Under the pieces are notes generated by a model that was not told where the DNA came from, searched no databases, and was given only the letters and a program-made list of their open reading frames with translations. A program made the position numbers and the translations under genes. A stretch of DNA of 45,277 nucleotides from an uncultured Pseudoxanthomonas sp. (GTDB lineage: Bacteria > Pseudomonadota > Gammaproteobacteria > Xanthomonadales > Xanthomonadaceae): assembly GCA_946479745.1 (NCBI GenBank), contig CAMLGZ010000027.1:1-45277 (forward strand). The letters are read 5' to 3'. This document shows positions 27,273-33,176 of this stretch, one piece after another. Positions within the stretch are counted from its first letter, which is position 1, and each line of letters opens with the position of its first letter.

Positions 27273-27887
27273 TCAGGGGTGGGCCGGAGATGCGGGAACG
27301 GCATGCGGCTTGCGCCATGCATCGTCCGGGTCTTCGAGCAGCGAAATATCCGGAATGCGATATTCGCATCCCAGCAGTACCAGGCCTTCAAGGCCCGGCG
27401 CCTCAGCGTTGAAGATCACCAGAGCGTGCTGGTCGTCCAGTGCGCCGGACAACGGCGATTCGCTGGATTGCTCCAGCGCGTGCTCCAGTTGGGCGGTTAC
27501 CGCATCCAGCGAACCCTGCACGGCCATCATCACGCGATTGGGGGCGATCACGATGACGTCGCTTTCGTTGCCCCAGGCGGTGATCGGCTCTTCCAGGCGG
27601 TATACATCGAGCATCGGCTCGCTGTACTGCCGGTAGGCCTGGGTGAAATCTTCTTCGCGTTCCTCGCGGATCTCACGCATCAGGCCCGGATAGCGTTCGT
27701 AGCTGATTCTGCAAGTGAGCGCATCGGCCAACGCATCCGCACCGGCGCTGACAACCGGCGTGGGCTGTGCGGCCGGCGTGGCAGTGGTTGCTGCCGGCTT
27801 GGCCGCAGGGACCTGTGCGAGGGAAACACAGGCCCACAGGTACAGCGTTGCCCCCAGCAGCGCCTTACTCGAGTTGCGATTTCGCAT
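27273..27887 (-). CDS. Exported protein of unknown function
   Basis: About 204 residues from ATG 27887, which begins MRNRNSSKALLGATLYLWACVSLAQ, a signal peptide. The longer frame to 28013 is rejected because it lies inside the upstream TPR gene and is Cys/Arg-rich nonsense. The mature protein begins with an Ala/Pro-rich linker, then a globular part with two cysteines far apart (LTCRISYERYPGLM and LLGCEYRIPD). The start overlaps the upstream coding end by 23 bases, suggesting coupled expression. I do not recognise the family. Confidence 0.8.
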   Translation of the reverse strand: MRNRNSSKALLGATLYLWACVSLAQVPAAKPAATTATPAAQPTPVVSAGADALADALTCRISYERYPGLMREIREEREEDFTQAYRQYSEPMLDVYRLEEPITAWGNESDVIVIAPNRVMMAVQGSLDAVTAQLEHALEQSSESPLSGALDDQHALVIFNAEAPGLEGLVLLGCEYRIPDISLLEDPDDAWRKPHAVPASPAHP

Positions 27888-28719
27888 ATGCCGCGTCCAG
27901 CGCTTCCATCGCGTCCTTGGGCTTGAGCTTGCCGGCTTTTTCGAAAGCAGTGGCGGCGTCGTCTTCCTTTTTCTCGCCGTACAGCAGCAACAGGACGTTG
28001 CCGTGTTCGACATGGGCGATCGGCGAATCCGGGGTCAGCTTCAGTGCGGTCTTGATATGCGACTCGGCTTCGGCGGCCTTGGCTCCGTAGGTCAGGCCGC
28101 CGATCATGGCGCCGATCTTGCCGATGATCTCGGCGTGGTACAGCGCCAGCGCGGTATGCGCTTCGGCGTGCTTGGGCGCCAGTTCCAGAGTGGCGTTGAG
28201 CGATTCGCGCACTTTACCCGCGATGCCCTGCTTGAGTGCCTTGGCGATGCTCAGGCCCTGGCTGTAGCGGCCCAGCGCGAAGGCGTGGCGGTAGTGGCTG
28301 TTGGCTTCGTCCGGCAGCGCTTTCATCGCCGCTTCGGCCAGTTTAGCGGCCTGTTCGAAACGCTTGAGCTTTTCGGCATCGTCATCGACCAGATAAGTGG
28401 CGTGGATGCCTAACGCTTTCACCGCGACCGAGGCGCCGAGCGGGCCCAGGGCTTCGCCGGCTTCGAATGCGGACTGGAAATCTCCATGGTGGAAGGCGCG
28501 CCAGGCGTCCTGCAGCTTCGTCGAGAGGGTGGTGGCGTCCAATCCTTTCGCGGACTTGCCGGCGGCGTCCAGCAGGGCTTGGGCGCGCTTCGCATCGGGG
28601 TAGGGTTCGTTATCGCCCGCATGCAGTGCCGGCCATGCTTTCTTCAAGGCATCGCCGGCATAGGCGAAGGTCTTGGTGTCGTGCGGAAACGCGGCCCACT
28701 TCGATGATTTTCCAGCCAT
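27865..28719 (-). CDS. TPR-like helical repeat protein
   Basis: 284 residues, preceded by GGAGGGG eight bases before the ATG, a strong ribosome-binding site. No signal peptide. The protein is almost all helix with degenerate tetratricopeptide units: ANSHYRHAFALGRYSQG, KHAEAHTALALYHAEIIG and SPIAHVEHGNVLLLLYG. The repeated spacing of about 34-40 residues supports TPR. Such proteins act as scaffolds; no partner is evident. It heads a three-gene minus-strand group with the two genes downstream. A 77-bp palindrome lies upstream. Confidence 0.85.
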   Translation of the reverse strand: MAGKSSKWAAFPHDTKTFAYAGDALKKAWPALHAGDNEPYPDAKRAQALLDAAGKSAKGLDATTLSTKLQDAWRAFHHGDFQSAFEAGEALGPLGASVAVKALGIHATYLVDDDAEKLKRFEQAAKLAEAAMKALPDEANSHYRHAFALGRYSQGLSIAKALKQGIAGKVRESLNATLELAPKHAEAHTALALYHAEIIGKIGAMIGGLTYGAKAAEAESHIKTALKLTPDSPIAHVEHGNVLLLLYGEKKEDDAATAFEKAGKLKPKDAMEALDAAYAKSQLE

Positions 28720-28787
28720 ATCAAAATCCCCTCCAAGGAATTAAGGCGAGCATGGCGGGCGGCAAGGCGGCTGGCAAGCCCCAACCC

Positions 28788-28864
28788 ATGTAGGAGCGGG
28801 CCCTGCCCGCGACGCTCTCAACGATGCTCTCGAAATGCGTCGCGGGCAGGGCCCGCTCCTACAT
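28788..28864. repeat. Palindromic intergenic repeat, family 2, long form
   Basis: Perfect 28-bp inverted arms at 28788-28815 and 28837-28864 with a 21-base loop; outer ends are ATGTAGGAGCGGGCC. Sits between two divergent genes. Related in its outer GTAGGAGCG sequence to 29381-29412 and 43841-43912. Confidence 0.95.
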
Positions 28865-28955
28865 CAGGGTGGTGGCAATAGTGTGTTTGCTCCAGCATCG
28901 CTGGGCAGTATCCGTTACGTAAACCGGCCATCGGGGCCGGTACTCCGGAGCCCCC

Positions 28956-29375
28956 ATGGCCGCCAAGAAGAAAACCAAATCCAAGGTGCAGGAAACCACC
29001 CTGCGTCACCTGTGGCTCGCCGGTCTGGGCGCGGCCGCCGTCGCCCGCCGCGAAACCTTGAATGCCGCCAACGACGCGGTCGCCAAGGTCATGTCGCTGA
29101 AGCAGCAGGCCGGAAAATTGGCCGATGAAGCCCAGGCCAATGTGCTGGGCGGCATCGCCAGCGTTCGCGAACAGGGCGAAGCCACGGCAAGCCGGTTCAG
29201 CGCCGACGTCGAAGCCCGTCTGGCCCCGGTACTGGTCAAGCTGGGCCTGAAACCGAAGGCGAAGAAAGCCGCACGCGGTCGCAAGCCGGTGAAGAAAGCG
29301 CCCGTCAAACGCGCCCGCGCCACCCCGGCCCGCAAGCCGGCCGCCAAGCGCACGGTGCGCAAGACGCGCGGCTGA
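28956..29375 (+). CDS. Phasin-like polyhydroxyalkanoate granule-associated protein
   Basis: 139 residues. GGAG is six bases before the ATG. The first 20 residues are basic, then LRHLWLAGLGAAAVARRE, the typical core of the PhaF/PhaI (TIGR01837) family, followed by an amphipathic helix. The last 45 residues are a Lys/Arg/Ala/Pro tail (KKAPVKRARATPARKPA), histone-H1-like, as in PhaF proteins that bind DNA and granules. It should coat storage granules and perhaps link them to the nucleoid. A second family member is at 36597. No PHA synthase gene lies in this window. Confidence 0.88.
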   Translation: MAAKKKTKSKVQETTLRHLWLAGLGAAAVARRETLNAANDAVAKVMSLKQQAGKLADEAQANVLGGIASVREQGEATASRFSADVEARLAPVLVKLGLKPKAKKAARGRKPVKKAPVKRARATPARKPAAKRTVRKTRG

Positions 29376-29380
29376 GTGGC

Positions 29381-29412
29381 GTTGTAGGAGCGACGTAAGT
29401 CGCTCCTACAAC
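29381..29412. repeat. Short palindrome, family 2
   Basis: Perfect 14-bp arms GTTGTAGGAGCGAC and its complement around GTAA, directly after the phasin stop. Could fold as a strong RNA hairpin and act as a 3' end protector, though no T-run follows. Confidence 0.9.
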
Positions 29413-29423
29413 TTCTCTGCGGC

Positions 29424-29485
29424 TCACAAACCATACGGTCGCGGTAAGGAAGACACTGATCCCCGCCTTCGCGGGGACGACGAGT
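29424..29485. repeat. Dispersed repeat, family 3, copy 1
   Basis: Contains ACAAACC, CGGTCGC, then AAGACACTG and the hairpin CCCCGCC-TTC-GCGGGG. The same order and most bases recur at 35246-35305, showing a mobile or amplified intergenic element rather than a gene. Confidence 0.85.
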
Positions 29486-29522
29486 CAATATCAATCCTTC
29501 CGAAGGGATGACGACCGCCCGC

Positions 29523-29912
29523 TCATTGCGCGCTCATGAATTGTTTCGCCACCATTTCCGGATCGGGCCGCATGCTGGCACGCCCAGCTACTTCGACCAC
29601 GGGCAAGGCGTAACCCCGATCCCCGCTCAGGCCTGTTCCGTCGAATTTCTCGTGAAAGGCATCGTTTGCGCTGGCGTAGTCAATATTTACGTATGTAACA
29701 GGCACATTGTTGGAGCGTAAAGACGCAAGGGTGTTCTGAGTATGGGCACAACTGTCGCGCCCATACACGACCACGGTGCCGCTGGATGACGCGTCCAGGG
29801 GTAAGGCGTCCGTTGAACTTTGCAAAGCTTGTTGAGTGTCGCCACGGAAGTGTCGCCAGGCGCCGAATAGTGCGATGCAGATCAATAGGATCAGAACAGA
29901 ATTACGCGACAT
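29523..29912 (-). CDS. Membrane-anchored glutaredoxin-like protein
   Basis: 129 residues. One N-terminal membrane helix (SVLILLICIALFGAW) without a cleavage site, then a short linker and a thioredoxin-fold domain. The active-site region is VVVYGRDSCAHTQNTL, a monothiol-like C-x-x-T, and ALPVVEVAG carries the cis-proline loop. A disulfide or glutathione-linked redox role facing the periplasm is likely (inference). It follows two integron-like cassettes on the same strand and has similar base composition, but I found no attC site after it, so its cassette status is doubtful. Confidence 0.82.
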   Translation of the reverse strand: MSRNSVLILLICIALFGAWRHFRGDTQQALQSSTDALPLDASSSGTVVVYGRDSCAHTQNTLASLRSNNVPVTYVNIDYASANDAFHEKFDGTGLSGDRGYALPVVEVAGRASMRPDPEMVAKQFMSAQ

Positions 29913-29951
29913 GGATATTCCCCTGAAATAATGTCGTTAATAAGGGTACGC

Positions 29952-30007
29952 GTCCAACTCCCGATGCCGAGCCGAGAGTTAGGTTAGGCCTGAATGAATT
30001 GTTGACC
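29952..30007 (-). other. Integron attC recombination site (56 bp)
   Basis: Read on the minus strand it starts with GGTCAAC (R'' box, one mismatch to RYYYAAC), continues AATTCATTCAGGCC (the L'' region known from classical attC sites) and ends with GTTGGAC, a perfect GTTRRRY core (R'). The 56-bp length is the normal minimum. It lies directly after the stop of the gene at 30015, where a cassette attC belongs. Established knowledge: attC boxes fold as a single-strand hairpin that the integron integrase recognises. Confidence 0.72.
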
Positions 30008-30014
30008 GCGGCAA

Positions 30015-30557
30015 TCACTTAACAAGGAACGAGGCCTTGAGGGGGAGTTCAACTCCACGCACCTTGTCCTTGAGCGTCATATGAAATGTCCAGGTGCCTC
30101 GTTGATCGCCGGCCTCGGCCAAGTACCCGACAACAGCAGGAGCCAAGAACATGGAGCTTGAATCCTCTTTCAGATCGACCTGAAAGCAGGGTGCATCCGT
30201 CTGCCCTATGGATTTCGACCCGTCGGGCCGAATCATGGCGAAGTCGCAAAGCACATTTGTTTTGCCGGTCGAGTCGCGCCCTGGACCGGCGAAGAACGTG
30301 AGCATGAAGAGCGTGTTTCCCTCTGTGACCTCGTTCGCTGAGGTGAATTGAGGTACGGTCTCGGGCGAAGTATTCCACTTTTCCGCCCAGTCCTTATCTG
30401 GCGTGACAAGTAGCATGCCGCTGAAGCCGTCGATGGACTTGCTTGAATCGGACTCGGCCGCGGGCTTCCCTTGTGCGTCGAGCCACGCATTTTTTGCCGC
30501 GACAGACGAGCTGAGAGCGGTCAGTAAAGCAATGGATATGAGAGCGGTAATCTTCAT
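30015..30557 (-). CDS. Cassette-borne exported protein of unknown function
   Basis: 180 residues from ATG 30557. The open frame reaches 30776, but that extension crosses the attC site of the neighbouring cassette, while ATG 30557 starts a clean signal peptide (MKITALISIALLTALSSSVAA-KN). The mature part has a beta-rich look, with two cysteines (VLCDFAMIRPDG and APCFQVDL) that could form one disulfide, and ends ELPLKASFLVK. It lies between two attC-like sites, in the orientation expected for a cassette, and its composition is less GC-rich than the surrounding genome. I do not recognise the family; envelope location is likely. Confidence 0.82.
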   Translation of the reverse strand: MKITALISIALLTALSSSVAAKNAWLDAQGKPAAESDSSKSIDGFSGMLLVTPDKDWAEKWNTSPETVPQFTSANEVTEGNTLFMLTFFAGPGRDSTGKTNVLCDFAMIRPDGSKSIGQTDAPCFQVDLKEDSSSMFLAPAVVGYLAEAGDQRGTWTFHMTLKDKVRGVELPLKASFLVK

Positions 30558-30566
30558 GATAAGCAG

Positions 30567-30624
30567 CTGGCACCCGAAGTAAACCGAACCGAGAAGCGGC
30601 TTCGGCTTGAATGAATTGTTAGGC
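30567..30624 (-). other. Integron attC site with decayed R' box (58 bp)
   Basis: On the minus strand it reads GCCTAAC (perfect R''), AATTCATTCAAGCCG (identical to the classical aadA-type L'' region as I remember it), a GC-rich centre, and a right end GTGCCAG in place of GTTRRRY. The TAA stop of the gene at 30619 lies inside the R'' box, a common cassette feature. The poor R' suggests mutation after insertion. Confidence 0.72.
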
Positions 30625-30924
30625 GACGCGGGCAGGAAACTCAAAGCGCGTTTGGTTAAACCAGACATGCAAAAAACCGGGATCTGCACGAACTGTGAGG
30701 CCCGCGACTCGCAGTGTGTCAATAATCTCCCAGTCCGGACCTGGCGCGCCAAGAATTCGGATACGGGAAAGCTCATTGTCGGTTACCCGAAAATGGCTAC
30801 CTTCATCACAGTGAGGGCAAACAAACCAAAAAGCGCTTAGCTCCGACCAGGAGGATGTCCCATGCCGCAGAACTTCTTGAACAGCTAGCGACTTTTCGCA
30901 ACGAGGACAGTTCATTGAGCTCAT
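30619..30924 (-). CDS. Cassette-borne small zinc-ribbon protein
   Basis: About 101 residues (ATG 30924; ATG 30915 is also possible). Two CxxC pairs, NCPRCEK near residue 6 and VCPHCDEG near residue 36, make a zinc ribbon. The C-terminal half (GPDWEIIDTLRVAGLTV, GFLHVWFNQTRFEF) is a small beta-rich domain. The stop codon TAA lies within an attC R'' box and the start is six bases or so from a GTTAGGC core, so the gene almost fills its cassette. The function is unknown; zinc ribbons often bind nucleic acid or protein. Confidence 0.8.
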   Translation of the reverse strand: MSSMNCPRCEKSLAVQEVLRHGTSSWSELSAFWFVCPHCDEGSHFRVTDNELSRIRILGAPGPDWEIIDTLRVAGLTVRADPGFLHVWFNQTRFEFPARVA

Positions 30925-30931
30925 AAGTGTC

Positions 30932-30938
30932 GCCTAAC
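30932..30938 (-). other. Integron core site GTTAGGC at the start of the cassette pair
   Basis: On the minus strand GTTAGGC is a perfect GTTRRRY box just upstream of the zinc-ribbon gene. It marks the leading edge of that cassette. The 90 bp farther upstream (30939-31029) do not show a recognisable attC or attI, apart from a nearby GTCTAAT. Confidence 0.55.
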
Positions 30939-31029
30939 GGCCATTAGACCCCAAGGTGAGGTGTGTCGCAGATTCTGGGTAGTGCCCGGGAGGCCTGTCA
31001 ATCAAAGTGGCGGGGATTTCCCGTTGGAG

Positions 31030-31977
31030 TCAGTCAGGAATCTCGGCGCCTAGCAGTTTCGCCGGCACGTTTGCATCATCCGCGTCGGTTATCAGAAGCA
31101 GACTTATGCGGTCGCCTACGACTGTCGCATGGATACCTTCGACCTTTTCAGTAGGTTCGAGCCGAAGCATGGCTTCCACACGGCTATCGGTTCCGATGAT
31201 TCCGATGGCGGCGCCCAGGCAAGGACCGTCCAGATAATTGTCTTCCGTGTTTTCCGCCACGGCGCTGAATACGATGCGGCCGTCAGGGAGGGCTGCGCCG
31301 TCGGTGAAAGAGAGCGGGGTGGCTTCGATCGCGCCAAGGTCGAAGATCCGTATGCGATTTGCGGCGACCGGGAAGGCGCTCGCGGTCCCAGGGTTCGTCG
31401 CGCGGATAATTTCGCGCAAAGGAAACGAGATCAAGGCGCTTTCAGGTTGCGCCTTGCTTCCGCGCTGGAGAAGTACCAGCTCGTCTCCGATCACCACGGC
31501 GCCTTCGATGTTCAAGGCGGAGAATCTGTTCTCCAGCGATGAGTAGAAGGGCGTCAGATCGTACGGGCAAGGCTCTCCGGCAACGCCGCCGGATTCGTCC
31601 AGTGTCAGGACAGCACCGGTACGCCGGTTGGGCTTGGACCCGGAAGCGAGTGCCAGCAGAGCGCCATGCGGATATCCGGGGAAGCTGGGCAAGCGGACGA
31701 GCGCTTCAAGGTCAGGCTTGAACGCTTTGCGCTCGGCAGAGGTGTTGGGGAGATCACCCGGGAAAAGCCGGACCAGGGCGCCGGTCCCCGCTCCGCTTCT
31801 TTCGAACACGCCTAGGTGCAGTTCGTCGTCGGCAATTACATAGAGGAACTCACCAGCGACAACCATGCCGCTCGCCGCGCTGATGTGCCGGGCACTGTCC
31901 GCATCCGGTGGCGATGCGAGCATCAGCTCGCGAATGAACCTTGTGGTCACTGGCTTGCGGATGCTGGGCAAGATCAT
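31030..31977 (-). CDS. Beta-propeller-like protein of unknown function (DUF6929-like)
   Basis: 315 residues without a signal peptide. The sequence is repetitive beta structure: GMVVAGEFLYVIADDELHLGVF, HGALLALASGSKPNRRTGAVL, GAVVIGDELVLLQRG, TDGAALPDGRIVFSAVAE and GIHATVVGDRISLLLITD, spaced at 45-60 residues like propeller blades. It resembles proteins labelled DUF6929, which I cannot verify. No catalytic motif is apparent. A 71-bp palindrome with TTGTAGAGCC ends sits immediately upstream, so its promoter must lie within or beyond that repeat. Confidence 0.8.
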   Translation of the reverse strand: MILPSIRKPVTTRFIRELMLASPPDADSARHISAASGMVVAGEFLYVIADDELHLGVFERSGAGTGALVRLFPGDLPNTSAERKAFKPDLEALVRLPSFPGYPHGALLALASGSKPNRRTGAVLTLDESGGVAGEPCPYDLTPFYSSLENRFSALNIEGAVVIGDELVLLQRGSKAQPESALISFPLREIIRATNPGTASAFPVAANRIRIFDLGAIEATPLSFTDGAALPDGRIVFSAVAENTEDNYLDGPCLGAAIGIIGTDSRVEAMLRLEPTEKVEGIHATVVGDRISLLLITDADDANVPAKLLGAEIPD

Positions 31978-31994
31978 TGGCTGATCCTAACTCT

Positions 31995-32065
31995 TTGTAG
32001 AGCCGAGCTTGCTCGGCTGCTCCTGGCACGGAATCGGAAGCAGCCGAGCAAGCTCGGCTCTACAA
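31995..32065. repeat. Palindromic intergenic repeat, family 4
   Basis: Perfect 26-bp arms (31995-32020 and 32040-32065) starting TTGTAGAGCCGAGC, with an inner CTCGGCTGC. It sits between the TetR stop and the propeller gene start. Confidence 0.95.
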
Positions 32066-32093
32066 GGCGACAAGCCACCACCATTGACAGACC

Positions 32094-32720
32094 CTAGTCC
32101 AGATATGCCTGCGTCAACGTATTCAGATGCACCCGCTCCGCATCGCGCAGGAACGGAGCCAGCAGCATCATCACCTGCACGATGCCATGGCGAATCGCAA
32201 CCTGTTCGTCCTTGTCTCCACGGGCAGCGGCATAGTTCAGCCAGAAGGTGGCGATGACCAGCACATTGGTGGCGGTGCCGGCCAGCTCCGCGGCCGAGGC
32301 GCGCATGATGCCGGCCTGCGACAGACCCCGCATCACCATATGCGCGCTGTCGTCGGCGCGCTTTAGGATGCGCGCGAAGCGCATGCGGATGCGCCGGTTG
32401 CGGCTGAGGATTTCGACCAGATCGCGATACAGGAACCGGTGGTCCCAGATGCATTCGAACACCAGGTGCAGCTGCAGCCAGATGTCCTCCAGTTCCGGCA
32501 GACGTCCGGACGGCGTCGCCAAGGCCGCGTCCATGCGCTCTTCATAGCGCGCGAACAGCTGCTCGATGATGTCGTCCTTGTTGCGGAAGTGGTAGTACAG
32601 ATTGCCCGGGCTGATCTCCAGCTCGTCGGCGATGTGGTTGGTGGTGACGTGCGGCTCGCCCTGCGTGTTGAACATCGCAAGCGAGGCATCGAGGATGCGT
32701 TGGCGCGTATCGCGTGCCAC
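32094..32720 (-). CDS. TetR-family transcriptional regulator of lipid metabolism
   Basis: 208 residues, starting with GTG at 32720 since no ATG is available before the helix-turn-helix. The DNA-binding part is standard TetR: RQRILDASLAMF, then VTTNHIADELEISPGNLYYHFRNKDDI. The ligand domain (VFECIWDHRFLYRDLVEILSRN) resembles PhaD-like and fatty-acid-linked TetR proteins of pseudomonads and xanthomonads. It lies 22 bp after the acyl-CoA-binding gene, so they form an operon, and opposite the acyl-CoA reductase gene. Acyl-CoA as effector and control of the divergent promoter are inference. Confidence 0.92.
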   Translation of the reverse strand: MARDTRQRILDASLAMFNTQGEPHVTTNHIADELEISPGNLYYHFRNKDDIIEQLFARYEERMDAALATPSGRLPELEDIWLQLHLVFECIWDHRFLYRDLVEILSRNRRIRMRFARILKRADDSAHMVMRGLSQAGIMRASAAELAGTATNVLVIATFWLNYAAARGDKDEQVAIRHGIVQVMMLLAPFLRDAERVHLNTLTQAYLD

Positions 32721-32742
32721 CAGGATCGGATCCGGCGCCGGG

Positions 32743-33000
32743 TCAGGCGGTCAGCTTCTTCACCAGATCCACGTACTTCTTTTGCGCGTCTTCCTGCGAA
32801 GTGCCCTTCAGCTTGGCCCAGGCTTCGTACTTGGCGGTGCCGACGAAATCGAAGAACCCCGGCTTGTCGCCGCTGACGTCGCCTTCCGAACCCTGCTTGT
32901 ACAGCGCATACAGGCGCAGCAGAGTGTCGTTGTCCGGTCGCTCTGACAGGCCCTGGATCGCCTTGGATGCCTGTTCGAAGCTGCTTTTCAGATCTGCCAT
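32743..33000 (-). CDS. Acyl-CoA-binding protein
   Basis: 85 residues, the classical ACBP length. GGGAGGG lies about nine bases before ATG 33000; the longer frame to 33156 is rejected. The four-helix signature is there: FEQASKAIQGLSERPDNDTLLRLYALYKQGSEGD, with the YxxYKQ-GD core that contacts the CoA, and KYEAWAKLKGTSQEDA with Lys/Trp on helix 3, ending in KKYVDLVKKL. It binds long-chain acyl-CoA in the cytoplasm and can buffer or deliver it. Its divergent neighbour is an acyl-CoA reductase, so substrate delivery is a likely role. Confidence 0.93.
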   Translation of the reverse strand: MADLKSSFEQASKAIQGLSERPDNDTLLRLYALYKQGSEGDVSGDKPGFFDFVGTAKYEAWAKLKGTSQEDAQKKYVDLVKKLTA

Positions 33001-33176
33001 GTAAAGATCCCTCCCAGTGATCGCGCGCATCACACCACGCGGGGCAGGATGGGTCAATGCCGTCCTGTCTATAAGGCATAGTCGTGGCGGCATTGTCGAA
33101 TAGCGCCATCTCTGGCAACTTAGGCCGTAGGGGCGCAGCGGAGGGGCCGCGCCCAAACACCAGGGATAGACCGCAC
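33001..33176. promoter_or_regulatory. Divergent promoter region between ACBP-TetR and acyl-CoA reductase
   Basis: 176 bp. TATAAG occurs at about 33070 and a weak dyad ATGCC-N13-GGCAT spans about 33057-33079. These may be promoter and TetR operator parts, but no consensus can be asserted by eye. Confidence 0.35.

Noticed and set aside
27888..28013. Longer start for the exported protein at 27273
   Set aside because: The added part lies within the TPR gene in another frame, and the signal peptide begins at 27887.
29490..29560. Third attC after the glutaredoxin-like gene
   Set aside because: The peptide-coding bases AAACAATTCATGAGC look like an L'' box, but no GTTRRRY core follows within 70 bp and the box lies inside the coding region.
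30558..30776. N-terminal extension of the exported cassette protein
   Set aside because: It crosses the attC site and part of the other cassette, while ATG 30557 starts a proper signal peptide.
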